A stretch of 32,757 nt of DNA from Candidatus Rokuibacteriota bacterium (GTDB taxonomy: Bacteria; Methylomirabilota; Methylomirabilia; Rokubacteriales; CSP1-6). The DNA is taken from contig QHRW01000034.1 in the NCBI GenBank assembly GCA_003220265.1, forward strand, positions 1-32,757. The letters are read 5' to 3'. Positions 1-7,078 of this stretch are shown here, one piece after another (the stretch's first letter is position 1; the number at the start of each line of letters is the position of its first letter). The notes beneath the pieces were generated by a model. That model did not search any database, was not told the origin of the DNA, and saw only the letters and a list, made by a program, of their open reading frames with translations. The translations under genes and the position numbers were made by a program.

Positions 1-451
1 CGGGACCCCGAGCAATTCCTTCACCTGCGCCTCGCGGTACCGGTGGATGGTGGTGAGGCAGCTCCCGATGCCGAGCGCGCGCGCCGCCAGCATGATGTTC
101 TGGACTGCGGGATAGATGGAGGAGCCGGTGATCACCGTCGGCTTGACCCCTGGCTCGAGGGTGATGCAGGCGACGATGCATCCTCCGGGCCGGACTCCCG
201 GTGGGCTCCTTCGCCGCACTTGCGTAGTACGGCAGCTTCACGAGCTCGCTCCATCCTTCGCGATACAGCTCGCCGAGCCGCGCGCGCCGACCCGGATCGC
301 GCACGACGACGAAGCGCCAGCCCTGGCGGTTGCCCCCGCTCGGCGCACAGATGGCAGCGTCCATGATCCGGCGGAGCAGCGCCTCGGGAATCGGATCCGG
401 CTTGAGGCGCCGCATGGCCCGTTGCGTGGTGACGGCGTCGAAGAAATCCAC
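1..451 (-). pseudogene. Nitroreductase family protein, frameshifted and cut by the window edge
   Basis: Read on the minus strand from a GTG at 451, preceded by a good Shine-Dalgarno (AAGGAGGG, about 8 bases upstream), the protein starts VDFFDAVTTQRAMRRLKPD and continues with CAPSGGNRQGWRFVVV, the FMN-binding N-terminal region of nitroreductases. Around positions 180-195 the reading frame shifts. The expected C-terminal half (IVACITLEPGVKP, then PAVQNIMLAARALGIGSCLTT) continues in the +1 frame to the edge. The stretch between the two parts looks shorter than usual for the family, so a small deletion may accompany the shift. Members reduce nitro compounds, quinones or flavins with NAD(P)H. I infer a pseudogene, but a sequencing or assembly error is possible. 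The real end lies outside the window. Confidence 0.7.
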
Positions 452-617
452 GATCCGGTCCCTCCTTACGCGCCGAACAGCCGATCGCGGAACGCGGGCG
501 CGAGCCGGTCGGCGCCGGCCGGGGTATATTTCGACACGGGAACGAGACGGAGCATCCACGGATTCATAGCGCAGCATTAGACCACGACCCGGCGGCGACG
601 CCGATCAGGAGGCGACG

Positions 618-1379
618 ATGAGCGCGAGAGTGAGCGGGGTGATGGTGGCCGTCGGCCTGCTGGCGGTGGCCACGCAGGCCCAGGCGGGTGAGGTGCGGGT
701 CATCAGCGCGGGCGCGGTGAAGTCGATCGTGAGCGAGCTGGCCCAGGCCTACGAGAAGGAGACCGGCAACAAGGTCGTCATGCAGTTCGGCCCCATGGGC
801 TTCGTGCGCCAGAAGCTGGCCAGCGACCCCGCCGACGTCGTGATCATGTCCGACACGGTCATCGAAGACACCATCGCCAAGGGCGGCGTGACCGCCGGGA
901 GCAGGACCGACATCGGCCGCACCGGCATGGGCGTGGGCGTCCGCGATGGGGCGCCGCAGCCCGACATCTCGTCGGTCGACGCCTTCAAGCGAGCGCTGCT
1001 GGAGGCAAAGTCCATCGTCTACGTCGACCCTGCCTCGGGCGCCACGAGCGGCGTCCACTTCGCCTCGGTCCTCCAGAAGCTCGGCGTCGCGGAGGCCGTG
1101 AAGCCGAAGACCACGCTGGTGCCCGGCGGCTATCCGGCCGAGCTGGTCGCCAAGGGCGAGGTCGACCTGGTCGTGCACCAGATCAGCGAGATCGTGCCGG
1201 TCAAGGGCGTGACGCTGGTGGGGCCGCTGCCGAAGGAGCTCCAGAAGCTCACGATCTACTCGGCCGGCGTCGCCGCGAAGTCCACCAACGCCGACCTCGC
1301 GCGCGGCTTCACGACCTTCCTCACGCGTCCCGCGTTCAGGGCGAAGTTCGCGGAGGCCGGCCTCGACTACAAGGAGTGA
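618..1379 (+). CDS. ModA-like ABC transporter substrate-binding protein
   Basis: A 253-residue periplasmic binding protein. Residues 1-23 are a signal peptide (MSARVSGVMVAVGLLAVATQ, cleavage likely after AQA). The mature part begins GEVRVISAGAVKSIVSELA and has the layout of type 2 binding proteins related to molybdate-binding ModA: an early S-A-G-A/K-S segment, DVVIMSDTVIED near residue 80, and a hinge motif DPASGATSG near residue 140. Distant members of this family bind molybdate, tungstate or organic anions. The substrate cannot be read from sequence. The start is supported by AGGAGG about 5 bases upstream. No permease or ATPase lies beside it, so it is an orphan binding protein. A hairpin follows the stop. 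Confidence 0.85.
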   Translation: MSARVSGVMVAVGLLAVATQAQAGEVRVISAGAVKSIVSELAQAYEKETGNKVVMQFGPMGFVRQKLASDPADVVIMSDTVIEDTIAKGGVTAGSRTDIGRTGMGVGVRDGAPQPDISSVDAFKRALLEAKSIVYVDPASGATSGVHFASVLQKLGVAEAVKPKTTLVPGGYPAELVAKGEVDLVVHQISEIVPVKGVTLVGPLPKELQKLTIYSAGVAAKSTNADLARGFTTFLTRPAFRAKFAEAGLDYKE

Positions 1380-1384
1380 TTGTT

Positions 1385-1420
1385 GGGGAGGGGCACCCTA
1401 GGAGGGTTCCCCTTTTCCCC
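1385..1420. terminator. Possible bidirectional hairpin between convergent genes
   Basis: The arms ACCCT (1395-1399) and AGGGT (1403-1407) pair around a three-base loop. Outside one mismatch, GGGGA and TCCCC runs on each side extend the stem. It sits between two genes that point at each other and overlaps the last codons of the Mpo1-like gene. There is no clear U tract, so termination is an inference. Confidence 0.4.
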
Positions 1421-1703
1421 ACTGCTCGACGAAGAACCGGCTGAAGAAGTCGCCGGCGCCCGCGAACGGCGCCGGCGTCTCCCGCTCGCGCCGGTGCCCG
1501 CGCCCCTGCAGCAGCACCGACACGCCCATCCCGGCCACCGCGAACACGGCGGCCACGCCCTCGCGCGTGACGAGCGCGCCGACGAGGGCGAGCGTGCCGA
1601 GCAGGAACAGCGGCACCGCGATGGCGTGCAGGAGCAGGTTGCCGCGGTCGCGATGCTTCGCGGTGTAATCGCTCCACTGCCAGGCGAGCAGGCGGTCTCG
1701 CAT
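1398..1703 (-). CDS. Mpo1-like (DUF962) small membrane protein
   Basis: A 101-residue protein beginning MRDRLLAWQWSDYTAKH. Residues 13-31 (YTAKHRDRGNLLLHAIAVP) match the Y-x-x-x-H...N-x-x-x-H pattern at the start of the Mpo1/DUF962 family. Two hydrophobic segments follow (about 23-45 and 50-65). The end, GHRRERETPAPF plus a short tail, matches the family's GH-x-x-E-x-x-P-A segment. Yeast Mpo1 is an iron-dependent dioxygenase that shortens 2-hydroxy fatty acids. Bacterial members are mostly uncharacterised, so that activity is only a suggestion. The ATG at 1703 has no Shine-Dalgarno but lies 7 bases after a TATACT hexamer, which suggests a leaderless message. The gene is divergent from the thioesterase unit and convergent with the ModA-like gene. 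Confidence 0.75.
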   Translation of the reverse strand: MRDRLLAWQWSDYTAKHRDRGNLLLHAIAVPLFLLGTLALVGALVTREGVAAVFAVAGMGVSVLLQGRGHRRERETPAPFAGAGDFFSRFFVEQWGKGEPS

Positions 1704-1710
1704 TTGCCGT

Positions 1711-1716
1711 AGTATA
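1711..1716 (-). promoter_or_regulatory. -10-like TATACT for the Mpo1-like gene
   Basis: On the minus strand TATACT lies 7 bases before the ATG at 1703, so transcription would begin at or next to the start codon. The same palindromic GTATAC core gives TATACG (1713-1718) on the plus strand, about 26 bases before the mini-ORF at 1745, so this may be a shared divergent promoter. No convincing -35 box was seen. Confidence 0.4.
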
Positions 1717-1744
1717 CGCGCGACCCATCGAGAGGAGGTCACCG

Positions 1745-1792
1745 ATGACCCACTGGCAAGCGGCTCGCCAGCCCGGCGCAGTGACGCGATGA
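1745..1792 (+). CDS. Possible 15-residue leader peptide ahead of the thioesterase
   Basis: An ATG at 1745 sits 6 bases after a strong AGGAGG (1733-1738). It opens a frame encoding MTHWQAARQPGAVTR, which stops at TGA 1790-1792. That stop overlaps the ATG (1789) of the thioesterase as ATGA. The thioesterase start has no Shine-Dalgarno of its own, so ribosomes may reach it by finishing this mini-ORF. No family is recognised. It could also be chance, or a remnant of a longer N-terminus after a frameshift. Confidence 0.35.
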   Translation: MTHWQAARQPGAVTR

Positions 1793-2223
1793 GCGACAGC
1801 GTCAAGAAGCTCGAAGTCGGTCTGAAGCACGTCGCGAAGGTGAAGGTGACCGACGACATGACGCCGCCCCACCTGCGCAGCGAGCCGCTGCGCGTGCTGT
1901 CCACCCCCAACATGATCGCGCTCATCGAGCGCGCGGCCATCGAGTGCGTGCAGCCCTACCTCGCGCAGGGGCAGGCCACCGTCGGCACGCGCGTGGACGT
2001 CGCCCACCTTGCCGGCACGCTCGTCGGCATGACGGTGACGATCACCGTCGAGCTCACGGAGATTGACCGGCGCAAGCTGGGCTTTCGCGTCGAGGTGCGC
2101 GACGAGCTGGACGAGGCCGGCAAGGGCACGCACGAGCGCTTCATCGTCGACGGCACGCAACGGCTGCCCCGGCTGCAGGACAAGCTCAACCGCTGGAAGG
2201 CCGCGGGAGGAAAACCGGAATGA
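1789..2223 (+). CDS. FlK-type hotdog acyl-CoA thioesterase
   Basis: A 144-residue single-domain hotdog protein resembling fluoroacetyl-CoA thioesterase FlK (about 139 residues). The segment VLSTPNMIALIERAA (37-51) and TVGTRVDVAHLAG (64-76) hold Thr39, Glu47 and His73. Their spacing (8 and 26 residues) equals that of the FlK triad Thr42, Glu50 and His76, so the catalytic set is probably intact. Family members hydrolyse short or substituted acyl-CoA esters in the cytoplasm. The FlK likeness shows the fold and triad, not that fluoroacetyl-CoA is the substrate. The stop overlaps the ATG of the SDR gene (ATGA), so the two are co-translated and probably act in one acyl-CoA pathway. The start is chosen by homology and by overlap with the upstream mini-ORF. 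Confidence 0.85.
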   Translation: MSDSVKKLEVGLKHVAKVKVTDDMTPPHLRSEPLRVLSTPNMIALIERAAIECVQPYLAQGQATVGTRVDVAHLAGTLVGMTVTITVELTEIDRRKLGFRVEVRDELDEAGKGTHERFIVDGTQRLPRLQDKLNRWKAAGGKPE

Positions 2224-2999
2224 CACTCGAGGGCCGCATCGCCATCGTCACCGGCGCCGGCCAGGGCATCGGCCACGCCACCGCGCTCGCGTTCGCCAGG
2301 GCCGGCGCCGACGTCGCCGTCGTGGACATCGACAAGGCCACCGCGGAGAAGACGGCCGCCGCCGTGAGCGCCGCCGGCCGGCGCGGCCTGGCCGTCGCCA
2401 GCGACGTCGGCGACGTCGCCGCCATCGACCAGATGGTCGGCCGCGTCGTGCAGGCGTTCGGCCGGATCGACGTGCTCGTCAACAACGCCGGCGTCACCCG
2501 GCGCGCCGACATCATGGAGCTCACCGAGGCCGACTGGGACCGCATCATGCGCGTCAACGGCAAGGGCGCCTTCTTCTGCCTGCAGCGCGTGGCCCGCGAG
2601 ATGATCCCGCGCCGCAGCGGCGTGATCGTCAACATCGCGTCGATTGCCGGCAAGGGCTACGCCGGCACGTCCAACGCGATCTACGCCTCCAGCAAGGGGG
2701 CCCTCATCAGCCTCACGCGCATCGCCGCCCTCCAGCTCGCCAGGCACGACATCAACGTGAACGCCATCTGCCCCGGCACCACCATCACCGCGCTGTCGAA
2801 CGACAACCTGGCCACGCGCGCCAAGCAGGAAGGCGTGTCCGTGGAAGAGATGGCCCGACGGCGGAACTCGGCCATCCCGCTCGGGCGTCCGAACGAGCCC
2901 GACGACATCGCGGCGCTCGCGGTGTTCCTGGCCTCGCCCGGCGCCCGCAACATCACCGGGCAGTCGTTCAACGTCGACGGCGGGGTGATCTTCGACTAG
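2220..2999 (+). CDS. Short-chain dehydrogenase/reductase (FabG-like)
   Basis: A 259-residue classical SDR. The NAD(P)-binding glycine motif TGAGQGIG is at residues 11-18, with Asp36 (VVDID) at the end of the second strand, which favours NAD(H). NNAG is at 88-91. The catalytic serine is in NIASIAG (Ser141), and Tyr155/Lys159 lie in YASSK. PG near 184 and the C-terminal NVDGG match 3-oxoacyl reductases. The serine-tyrosine spacing is 14 rather than the usual 13. The enzyme probably interconverts a hydroxyl and a keto group on a CoA-linked or free acid. It overlaps the thioesterase gene by 4 bases and ends 8 bases before the convergent monooxygenase gene. The specific substrate is unknown. Confidence 0.9.
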   Translation: MTLEGRIAIVTGAGQGIGHATALAFARAGADVAVVDIDKATAEKTAAAVSAAGRRGLAVASDVGDVAAIDQMVGRVVQAFGRIDVLVNNAGVTRRADIMELTEADWDRIMRVNGKGAFFCLQRVAREMIPRRSGVIVNIASIAGKGYAGTSNAIYASSKGALISLTRIAALQLARHDINVNAICPGTTITALSNDNLATRAKQEGVSVEEMARRRNSAIPLGRPNEPDDIAALAVFLASPGARNITGQSFNVDGGVIFD

Positions 3000-3007
3000 G
3001 GCTCGGG

Positions 3008-4219
3008 TCAGCGCAGCCGCGGGCCGGGGTCCATCTTCAGGAACACCCGTCCGCCCATCGGGTACCACTCCGGCGCGAGCGTGACCGCCTGACCGACGAC
3101 GTGGAGGTCGCGCCAGCACTCGGCCAGCCGGCTCTCGCGCCGGTACGACGTGCTGCCGCCCTGGCGGTACACGAGGTCCATCGCCTCGCGCGCGCTGTCG
3201 GCGGCGTGCACGGCGGCCAGACGGCAACGGGCGCGCTGCTCCAGGGTCGTCTCACCCCCCGCCGCGATCGTGTTCCAGAGCTCGGTGATCATCGCGGTGC
3301 GGTACGCCCGGCCGGCGTTGAGCATCGCATCGGCCCGGCCGACGGCGTCCTGCACTTGCGCGTTGTCGCAGAGCCGGCCGCTCCGGCCGCGCGGCGTCTT
3401 CTCGGCGGCCAGCTCGATCAGCGCGTCGATGCCGGCGCGGGCGATTCCGGTGATCACCGCGCTGTGATGCGGCCCGACCCACGTCTGGGCCGGCAGGGCG
3501 TACGAGAGTCCCGGCCAGTGGCTCCACTGGTTATCGAGCGGGACGCCGGCGTGGACCATCGTGCGCCGCTCGGGCAGGAAGACGTCGTGGACCGTCCAGT
3601 CGAAGCTGCCGGTGGCCCGAAGCCCGGCCACGTCCCAGCTGCCCTCGACGATCTGCACTTCGGAGCGCCGGAACACGCCGCGCCAGTACACCGACGCGCC
3701 GTCCGGACTCCGGCGCGGCTGGTCGCCGTCGAGGATCTGGAAGCTGCCCAGCATCCAGCCGCTCTCCTGGCAGCCGGTGCCGAAGGGCCAGCGACCGGTG
3801 ACCCGGTAGCCACCGTCGACCGGCACCGCGCGTCCGCCGCCCTGCACGGCGGTCCCCGCGATGGCCACGTCACCCCCGTGTCCGTAGATCTCCTCGATGC
3901 CGTGCTGCGGCAGTCCGAGCGAGACGAGCTGGGCGATGTTGTTGTTGCAGACGTTCCAGCCGACCGAGCCGGCGGCCTCGGAGAGCAGCTCCACCACTCG
4001 CAGATATGTCAGGGGGTCGGCCTGCAGGCCGCCGAGCTGACGCGGTCGGACGAGCCGGTAGAATCCGGCGGCGTGAAGCGGCTCGACGAGCGCCTTCGGC
4101 AAGCGCTGCTCGCGCTCGAGCTCGTCGCGGTAGGCGCGGATCGCCGGCCGCAGCGCGGCGGCGGCACGCACGAGCGGCTCGGCGTCGATGTCGGCCGGCA
4201 GCAGGCGCGTGTCGTCCAC
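3008..4219 (-). CDS. Acyl-CoA dehydrogenase-fold flavin-dependent monooxygenase (HsaA/DszC-like)
   Basis: A 403-residue protein with the acyl-CoA dehydrogenase fold. Features include an N-terminal helical domain (RPRQLGGLQADPLTYL), the GSVGWNVCNNNIAQL segment near residue 84, a beta domain with a GTGCQESGWMLG stretch, LRATGSFDWTV, and a C-terminal helical domain. The GS-x-GW-x-x-x-x segment and the lack of the usual dehydrogenase C-terminal motif point to the group that includes HsaA, DszC and other flavin-dependent oxygenases. These use reduced flavin supplied by a separate reductase. It begins with GTG, overlapping the upstream TAG by one base, and is the last gene of the Rieske operon, so it may hydroxylate or oxidise a product of that pathway. 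A true acyl-CoA dehydrogenase role cannot be excluded. Confidence 0.75.
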   Translation of the reverse strand: MDDTRLLPADIDAEPLVRAAAALRPAIRAYRDELEREQRLPKALVEPLHAAGFYRLVRPRQLGGLQADPLTYLRVVELLSEAAGSVGWNVCNNNIAQLVSLGLPQHGIEEIYGHGGDVAIAGTAVQGGGRAVPVDGGYRVTGRWPFGTGCQESGWMLGSFQILDGDQPRRSPDGASVYWRGVFRRSEVQIVEGSWDVAGLRATGSFDWTVHDVFLPERRTMVHAGVPLDNQWSHWPGLSYALPAQTWVGPHHSAVITGIARAGIDALIELAAEKTPRGRSGRLCDNAQVQDAVGRADAMLNAGRAYRTAMITELWNTIAAGGETTLEQRARCRLAAVHAADSAREAMDLVYRQGGSTSYRRESRLAECWRDLHVVGQAVTLAPEWYPMGGRVFLKMDPGPRLR

Positions 4220-5106
4220 TAGCCCTTCACCTGCACGCCCGCCAGCCGCTCGAGGACCTTGATGATGGCGGTGCCGTCCTCCTTGCCGAGCCCGGCGGCG
4301 CGCGCCATCTGGTAGACCTGCTGGCTCACGTTCGCCAGGAAGATCGGCACGCCGAGCTGCTTGGCGAAGCCCGTCTCCAGCTCCTGGTCCTTGAACGAGA
4401 TGTCCACGGTGCCCGTCGGCGAGAAGTCGCGTGCGAGGATGCGAGGCACGCGCCGATCGAAGGCGTAGCTGCTGCCGGTGCTGACGCTGATGACGTCGTA
4501 GATCTTTTGCGGATCCAGCCCGGCCTTCACGCCCAGCACGAGCGCCTCGGCCACCGCCACCGTGTTCACCTGGACGAGCATGTTGTTGACGAGCTTCATG
4601 GCGAGCCCCTGCCCCAGCCCGCCGACGTGGAAGATCTTGGCGCCCATCGCGCTGAAGAGGTCGCGACAGGCCTCGAACGTGGCGGGCTCGCCGCCGCCGA
4701 TGATCGACAGCTCGCCGGAGATGGCGCGCTCGGTGCCGCCGCTGACGGGCGCGTCCAGCATGGCCACGCCGCGCGCGGCCAGCTCACCGCCGATGCGCTT
4801 GGCCACGAGCGGGTCGATCGTGCTCATGCAGACGACGATGCTGCCGCGGGCGGCGCTGCGGAGGAAGCCGCGCTCGCCGGTGATGACGCTCTCGGCCTGG
4901 GCCGTCGTCTCCACCATGCAGATCATCCGTGAGGATGCCGCGGCCACCTGCTCGGCGGAGTCCACCACCTTCGCGCCCTGGGCGCGCAGCGGCTCGACCT
5001 TGGCCGGATCGATGTCGTGGACCACCAGCGAGAACCCGCGCTTGACCAGGTTCAGCGCCATCGGCCGCCCCATGTTCCCGAGCCCGACGAAACCGGTGGC
5101 CGGCAT
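4219..5106 (-). CDS. 3-hydroxyisobutyrate dehydrogenase family (beta-hydroxyacid) oxidoreductase
   Basis: A 295-residue protein, the normal length for the family. It has GLGNMG at residues 8-13 (NAD(P) binding), DAPVSGG at 118-124 (substrate binding), catalytic Lys171 in GLAMKLVNN, and the C-terminal FKDQELETGFAKQLGVP segment. Members oxidise 3-hydroxyisobutyrate, tartronate semialdehyde, 6-phosphogluconate or related beta-hydroxyacids. The exact substrate is not readable. Asp31 and Asp33 after the second strand favour NAD(H). The start ATG at 5106 has GAGGGAGA upstream, and longer versions of the open frame are not supported. It lies 11 bases after the dioxygenase beta subunit, which suggests a later step in the same degradation pathway. 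Confidence 0.88.
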   Translation of the reverse strand: MPATGFVGLGNMGRPMALNLVKRGFSLVVHDIDPAKVEPLRAQGAKVVDSAEQVAAASSRMICMVETTAQAESVITGERGFLRSAARGSIVVCMSTIDPLVAKRIGGELAARGVAMLDAPVSGGTERAISGELSIIGGGEPATFEACRDLFSAMGAKIFHVGGLGQGLAMKLVNNMLVQVNTVAVAEALVLGVKAGLDPQKIYDVISVSTGSSYAFDRRVPRILARDFSPTGTVDISFKDQELETGFAKQLGVPIFLANVSQQVYQMARAAGLGKEDGTAIIKVLERLAGVQVKG

Positions 5107-5117
5107 GTGAATCTCCC

Positions 5118-5642
5118 TCAAAAGAAAAACGTGAGATTTTTGGCCAGCAGCACGCTCTGGTCCAGGACGATCTTGCGGCGCGCGATCCGGAAGGAGCCGT
5201 TCGCCCGGCGCAGCAGGTCTTCGCGCTTGCCCACGAGGACGTCGGTCTCGGTCTCCACGCGATTGCGATAGACGAGGAAGCGGCTCTTCACCCCGATCTC
5301 CGTCGGCGAGGCGTGGAGGATCTGGACGTTGGAGACCATGTGGCAGATGCGCGAGGGCGGCTCCTCGGCCCAGTGGATGCCCGTGCGGATCTGCTGCACG
5401 CGCCGGGCGAGCGTGTCCTTGCCCTCGTCGAACCAGTTGACGTCCAGCCCCTCGCGCGTGAACTCCCGCTCGGGCTCGTCGTGGGGGACGTTGCGCCGCA
5501 TCGGCATGAAGTAGCGCGCGTCGTCGGTGAAGAGCTCGAGCCACTCCTCGTAGCGGCGCTCGTCGAGCAGCTCGGCCTCGCGGTAGAGGAAGTCCTGCAC
5601 CTCGTGCCGCACCAGCAGCGCCGCGAGGTCCGGCGCGCTCAC
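5118..5642 (-). CDS. Aromatic-ring-hydroxylating dioxygenase beta subunit
   Basis: A 174-residue small subunit with the NTF2-like fold of Ring_hydroxyl_B. It starts VSAPDLAALLVRHEVQDFLY and contains the family's E-x-x-x-L-D-E-R-R-Y-E-E-W-L-x-L-F-T-D-D segment (residues 22-41). It also has the RIRTGIHWAEEPPSR-like stretch and a C-terminus of the usual -K-N-L-x-F-F type. It is structural and pairs with the alpha subunit, often as an alpha3beta3 hexamer. The GTG start at 5642 overlaps the alpha subunit's TGA (GTGA), giving direct translational coupling. Length is normal for the family. Ferredoxin and reductase genes are not nearby. Confidence 0.92.
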   Translation of the reverse strand: MSAPDLAALLVRHEVQDFLYREAELLDERRYEEWLELFTDDARYFMPMRRNVPHDEPEREFTREGLDVNWFDEGKDTLARRVQQIRTGIHWAEEPPSRICHMVSNVQILHASPTEIGVKSRFLVYRNRVETETDVLVGKREDLLRRANGSFRIARRKIVLDQSVLLAKNLTFFF

Positions 5643-6991
5643 GGCGCCACCAGCTCCTTCCAGCTCGCGCTCGCCATGAACTGTCGCCAGCGGCGATAGA
5701 ATCCGCGCTGGTTGTGCTCGCTGGCGGTGGCGCCGGTGACGTCGGTGATCGCGCCCGGCAGCCGCAGCCCGTGATCCTCGAAGCCGCGCGTGGCGCGGCC
5801 GAGCCCCATCTCGTAGTTGTACGGATACTGGCGCGCAATGATCCCGCGGCTCGCCTTGTGGGCGTAGTTCCAGTTCTCCATGTCGTCCTGCTCGGTCAGT
5901 CCCGACGGGCCCGAGTAGCGGATGTAGTAGTGGCGTAGGAAGTCCTTCACCTCGGCCGGCGCGTCGGCGTCGACGAGGTACCACCGCCACACTTCGGTCT
6001 GGTGCGGCCCGCGCGGATGCCACACGGCCAGCGTGCGCGGCTGGCGCGCGAGCGGCGACGTGTTGGGGAACATCGTCCCCGGCCCGCCGAAGAGCCGCCA
6101 CTGCGCGCCGCGGCGGCGGTGACGCTCTTCCTCGCAGCGGCGGAAGTAGTCGGCGACGATCGGCGCGTCCTCGTAGGCGGGCGCCAGCGGCGCGTCGTGC
6201 GGGCGCAGGAACGCGATCATCGAGTGGCCGAGCTCGGGGAAGGACACGTCGAGCCAGCGCGCCTGGTTGCGCTCGCCCATGTCGCGGCGGCCCTGGCCGC
6301 TGGGGCCGATGCCGACCATGTCCACCGAGCGGTGGCTGACGCCGTGATAGCGGTCGCCCGAGAAGTTCTCGGCCGGGAACTTCCAGTTACACGGGATCAG
6401 CCACTTGTGGACGCCGCCGATCACCTCGGTGCCGCCCTCGCGCCCATCCCAGCCGTCGAGCAGGAGGTCGAGGTAGAGCTTGTACCCGCCGAGGTAGTCG
6501 AAGAAGGACGGCGCCGAGGCGTCCCACGTGGCCCAGATGCCGCCCTTGTAGTTCTCGAGCTGGGCCACCTCGATCAGCCCCCAGCGGCGCTTGTCGAGCT
6601 GCTCGCCGTAGGCGTCCTTGCCGAAGGGCACGCCGACCAGCGCGCCGTCGGTGCCGTAGCTCCAGCCGTGATACGGGCAGAGGAACTCGACGGTGTTGCC
6701 CTCGTCGTAGCGGCACACCTTCATGCCGCGGTGCCGGCACGAGTTGAGGAACACGTGCAGGCGCCCGGCCCGATCGCGGCAGAGGATCACCGACTCCTCG
6801 CCCATGGACGACACCGCGAAGTCGCCCGGGCGCGGCACCTGGCTCTCGTGGCCGACGAAGAGCCACGCGCGCGCGAAGATCTGCTCCTGCTCGCGCCGGT
6901 AGATCTCCTCGTTGACGAAGATCTCGCGGCTGACCGTGCCGCGATCGACGTCGACCAGGCCGTCGAGGCTGCCGGGGTCCAGGTCCGCCAT
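5639..6991 (-). CDS. Aromatic-ring-hydroxylating dioxygenase alpha subunit (Rieske)
   Basis: A 450-residue catalytic subunit. The Rieske [2Fe-2S] ligands are Cys85-x-His87 and Cys105-x2-His108, with 17 residues between (NSCRHRGMKVC... and CPYHGWSYG). The mononuclear iron site is in GDRYHGVSHRS: Asp213 would be the bridging residue and His216/His220 the iron ligands. A third carboxylate is expected in the QDDMENW region. The two histidines are separated by three residues, whereas naphthalene dioxygenase has four. The enzyme adds O2 to an aromatic or cyclic acid, and the substrate cannot be told. The ATG at 6991 has no Shine-Dalgarno. A TATCGT hexamer ends 10 bases upstream, suggesting a very short leader. 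First gene of a four-gene operon. Confidence 0.92.
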   Translation of the reverse strand: MADLDPGSLDGLVDVDRGTVSREIFVNEEIYRREQEQIFARAWLFVGHESQVPRPGDFAVSSMGEESVILCRDRAGRLHVFLNSCRHRGMKVCRYDEGNTVEFLCPYHGWSYGTDGALVGVPFGKDAYGEQLDKRRWGLIEVAQLENYKGGIWATWDASAPSFFDYLGGYKLYLDLLLDGWDGREGGTEVIGGVHKWLIPCNWKFPAENFSGDRYHGVSHRSVDMVGIGPSGQGRRDMGERNQARWLDVSFPELGHSMIAFLRPHDAPLAPAYEDAPIVADYFRRCEEERHRRRGAQWRLFGGPGTMFPNTSPLARQPRTLAVWHPRGPHQTEVWRWYLVDADAPAEVKDFLRHYYIRYSGPSGLTEQDDMENWNYAHKASRGIIARQYPYNYEMGLGRATRGFEDHGLRLPGAITDVTGATASEHNQRGFYRRWRQFMASASWKELVAP

Positions 6992-7001
6992 GGGTGCCGC
7001 G

Positions 7002-7007
7002 ACGATA
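7002..7007 (-). promoter_or_regulatory. -10-like TATCGT before the Rieske operon
   Basis: TATCGT on the minus strand ends 10 bases before the ATG at 6991. No Shine-Dalgarno lies between. It is a candidate for a leaderless or very short-leader transcript. No good -35 was found. Confidence 0.3.
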
Positions 7008-7078
7008 CCGCCGCCCGGCCGCGCTGGCAAACGGGGTCTTGACGCCGCTTGGCCGGCCCTGACACACTCGGGCCTCCC

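Noticed and set aside
2063..4222. A 719-codon open frame on the plus strand
   Set aside because: It is a high-GC shadow of the thioesterase, SDR and monooxygenase genes. Its translation is low-complexity and rich in R, A, H and P, with no family match, and the real genes lie in other frames.
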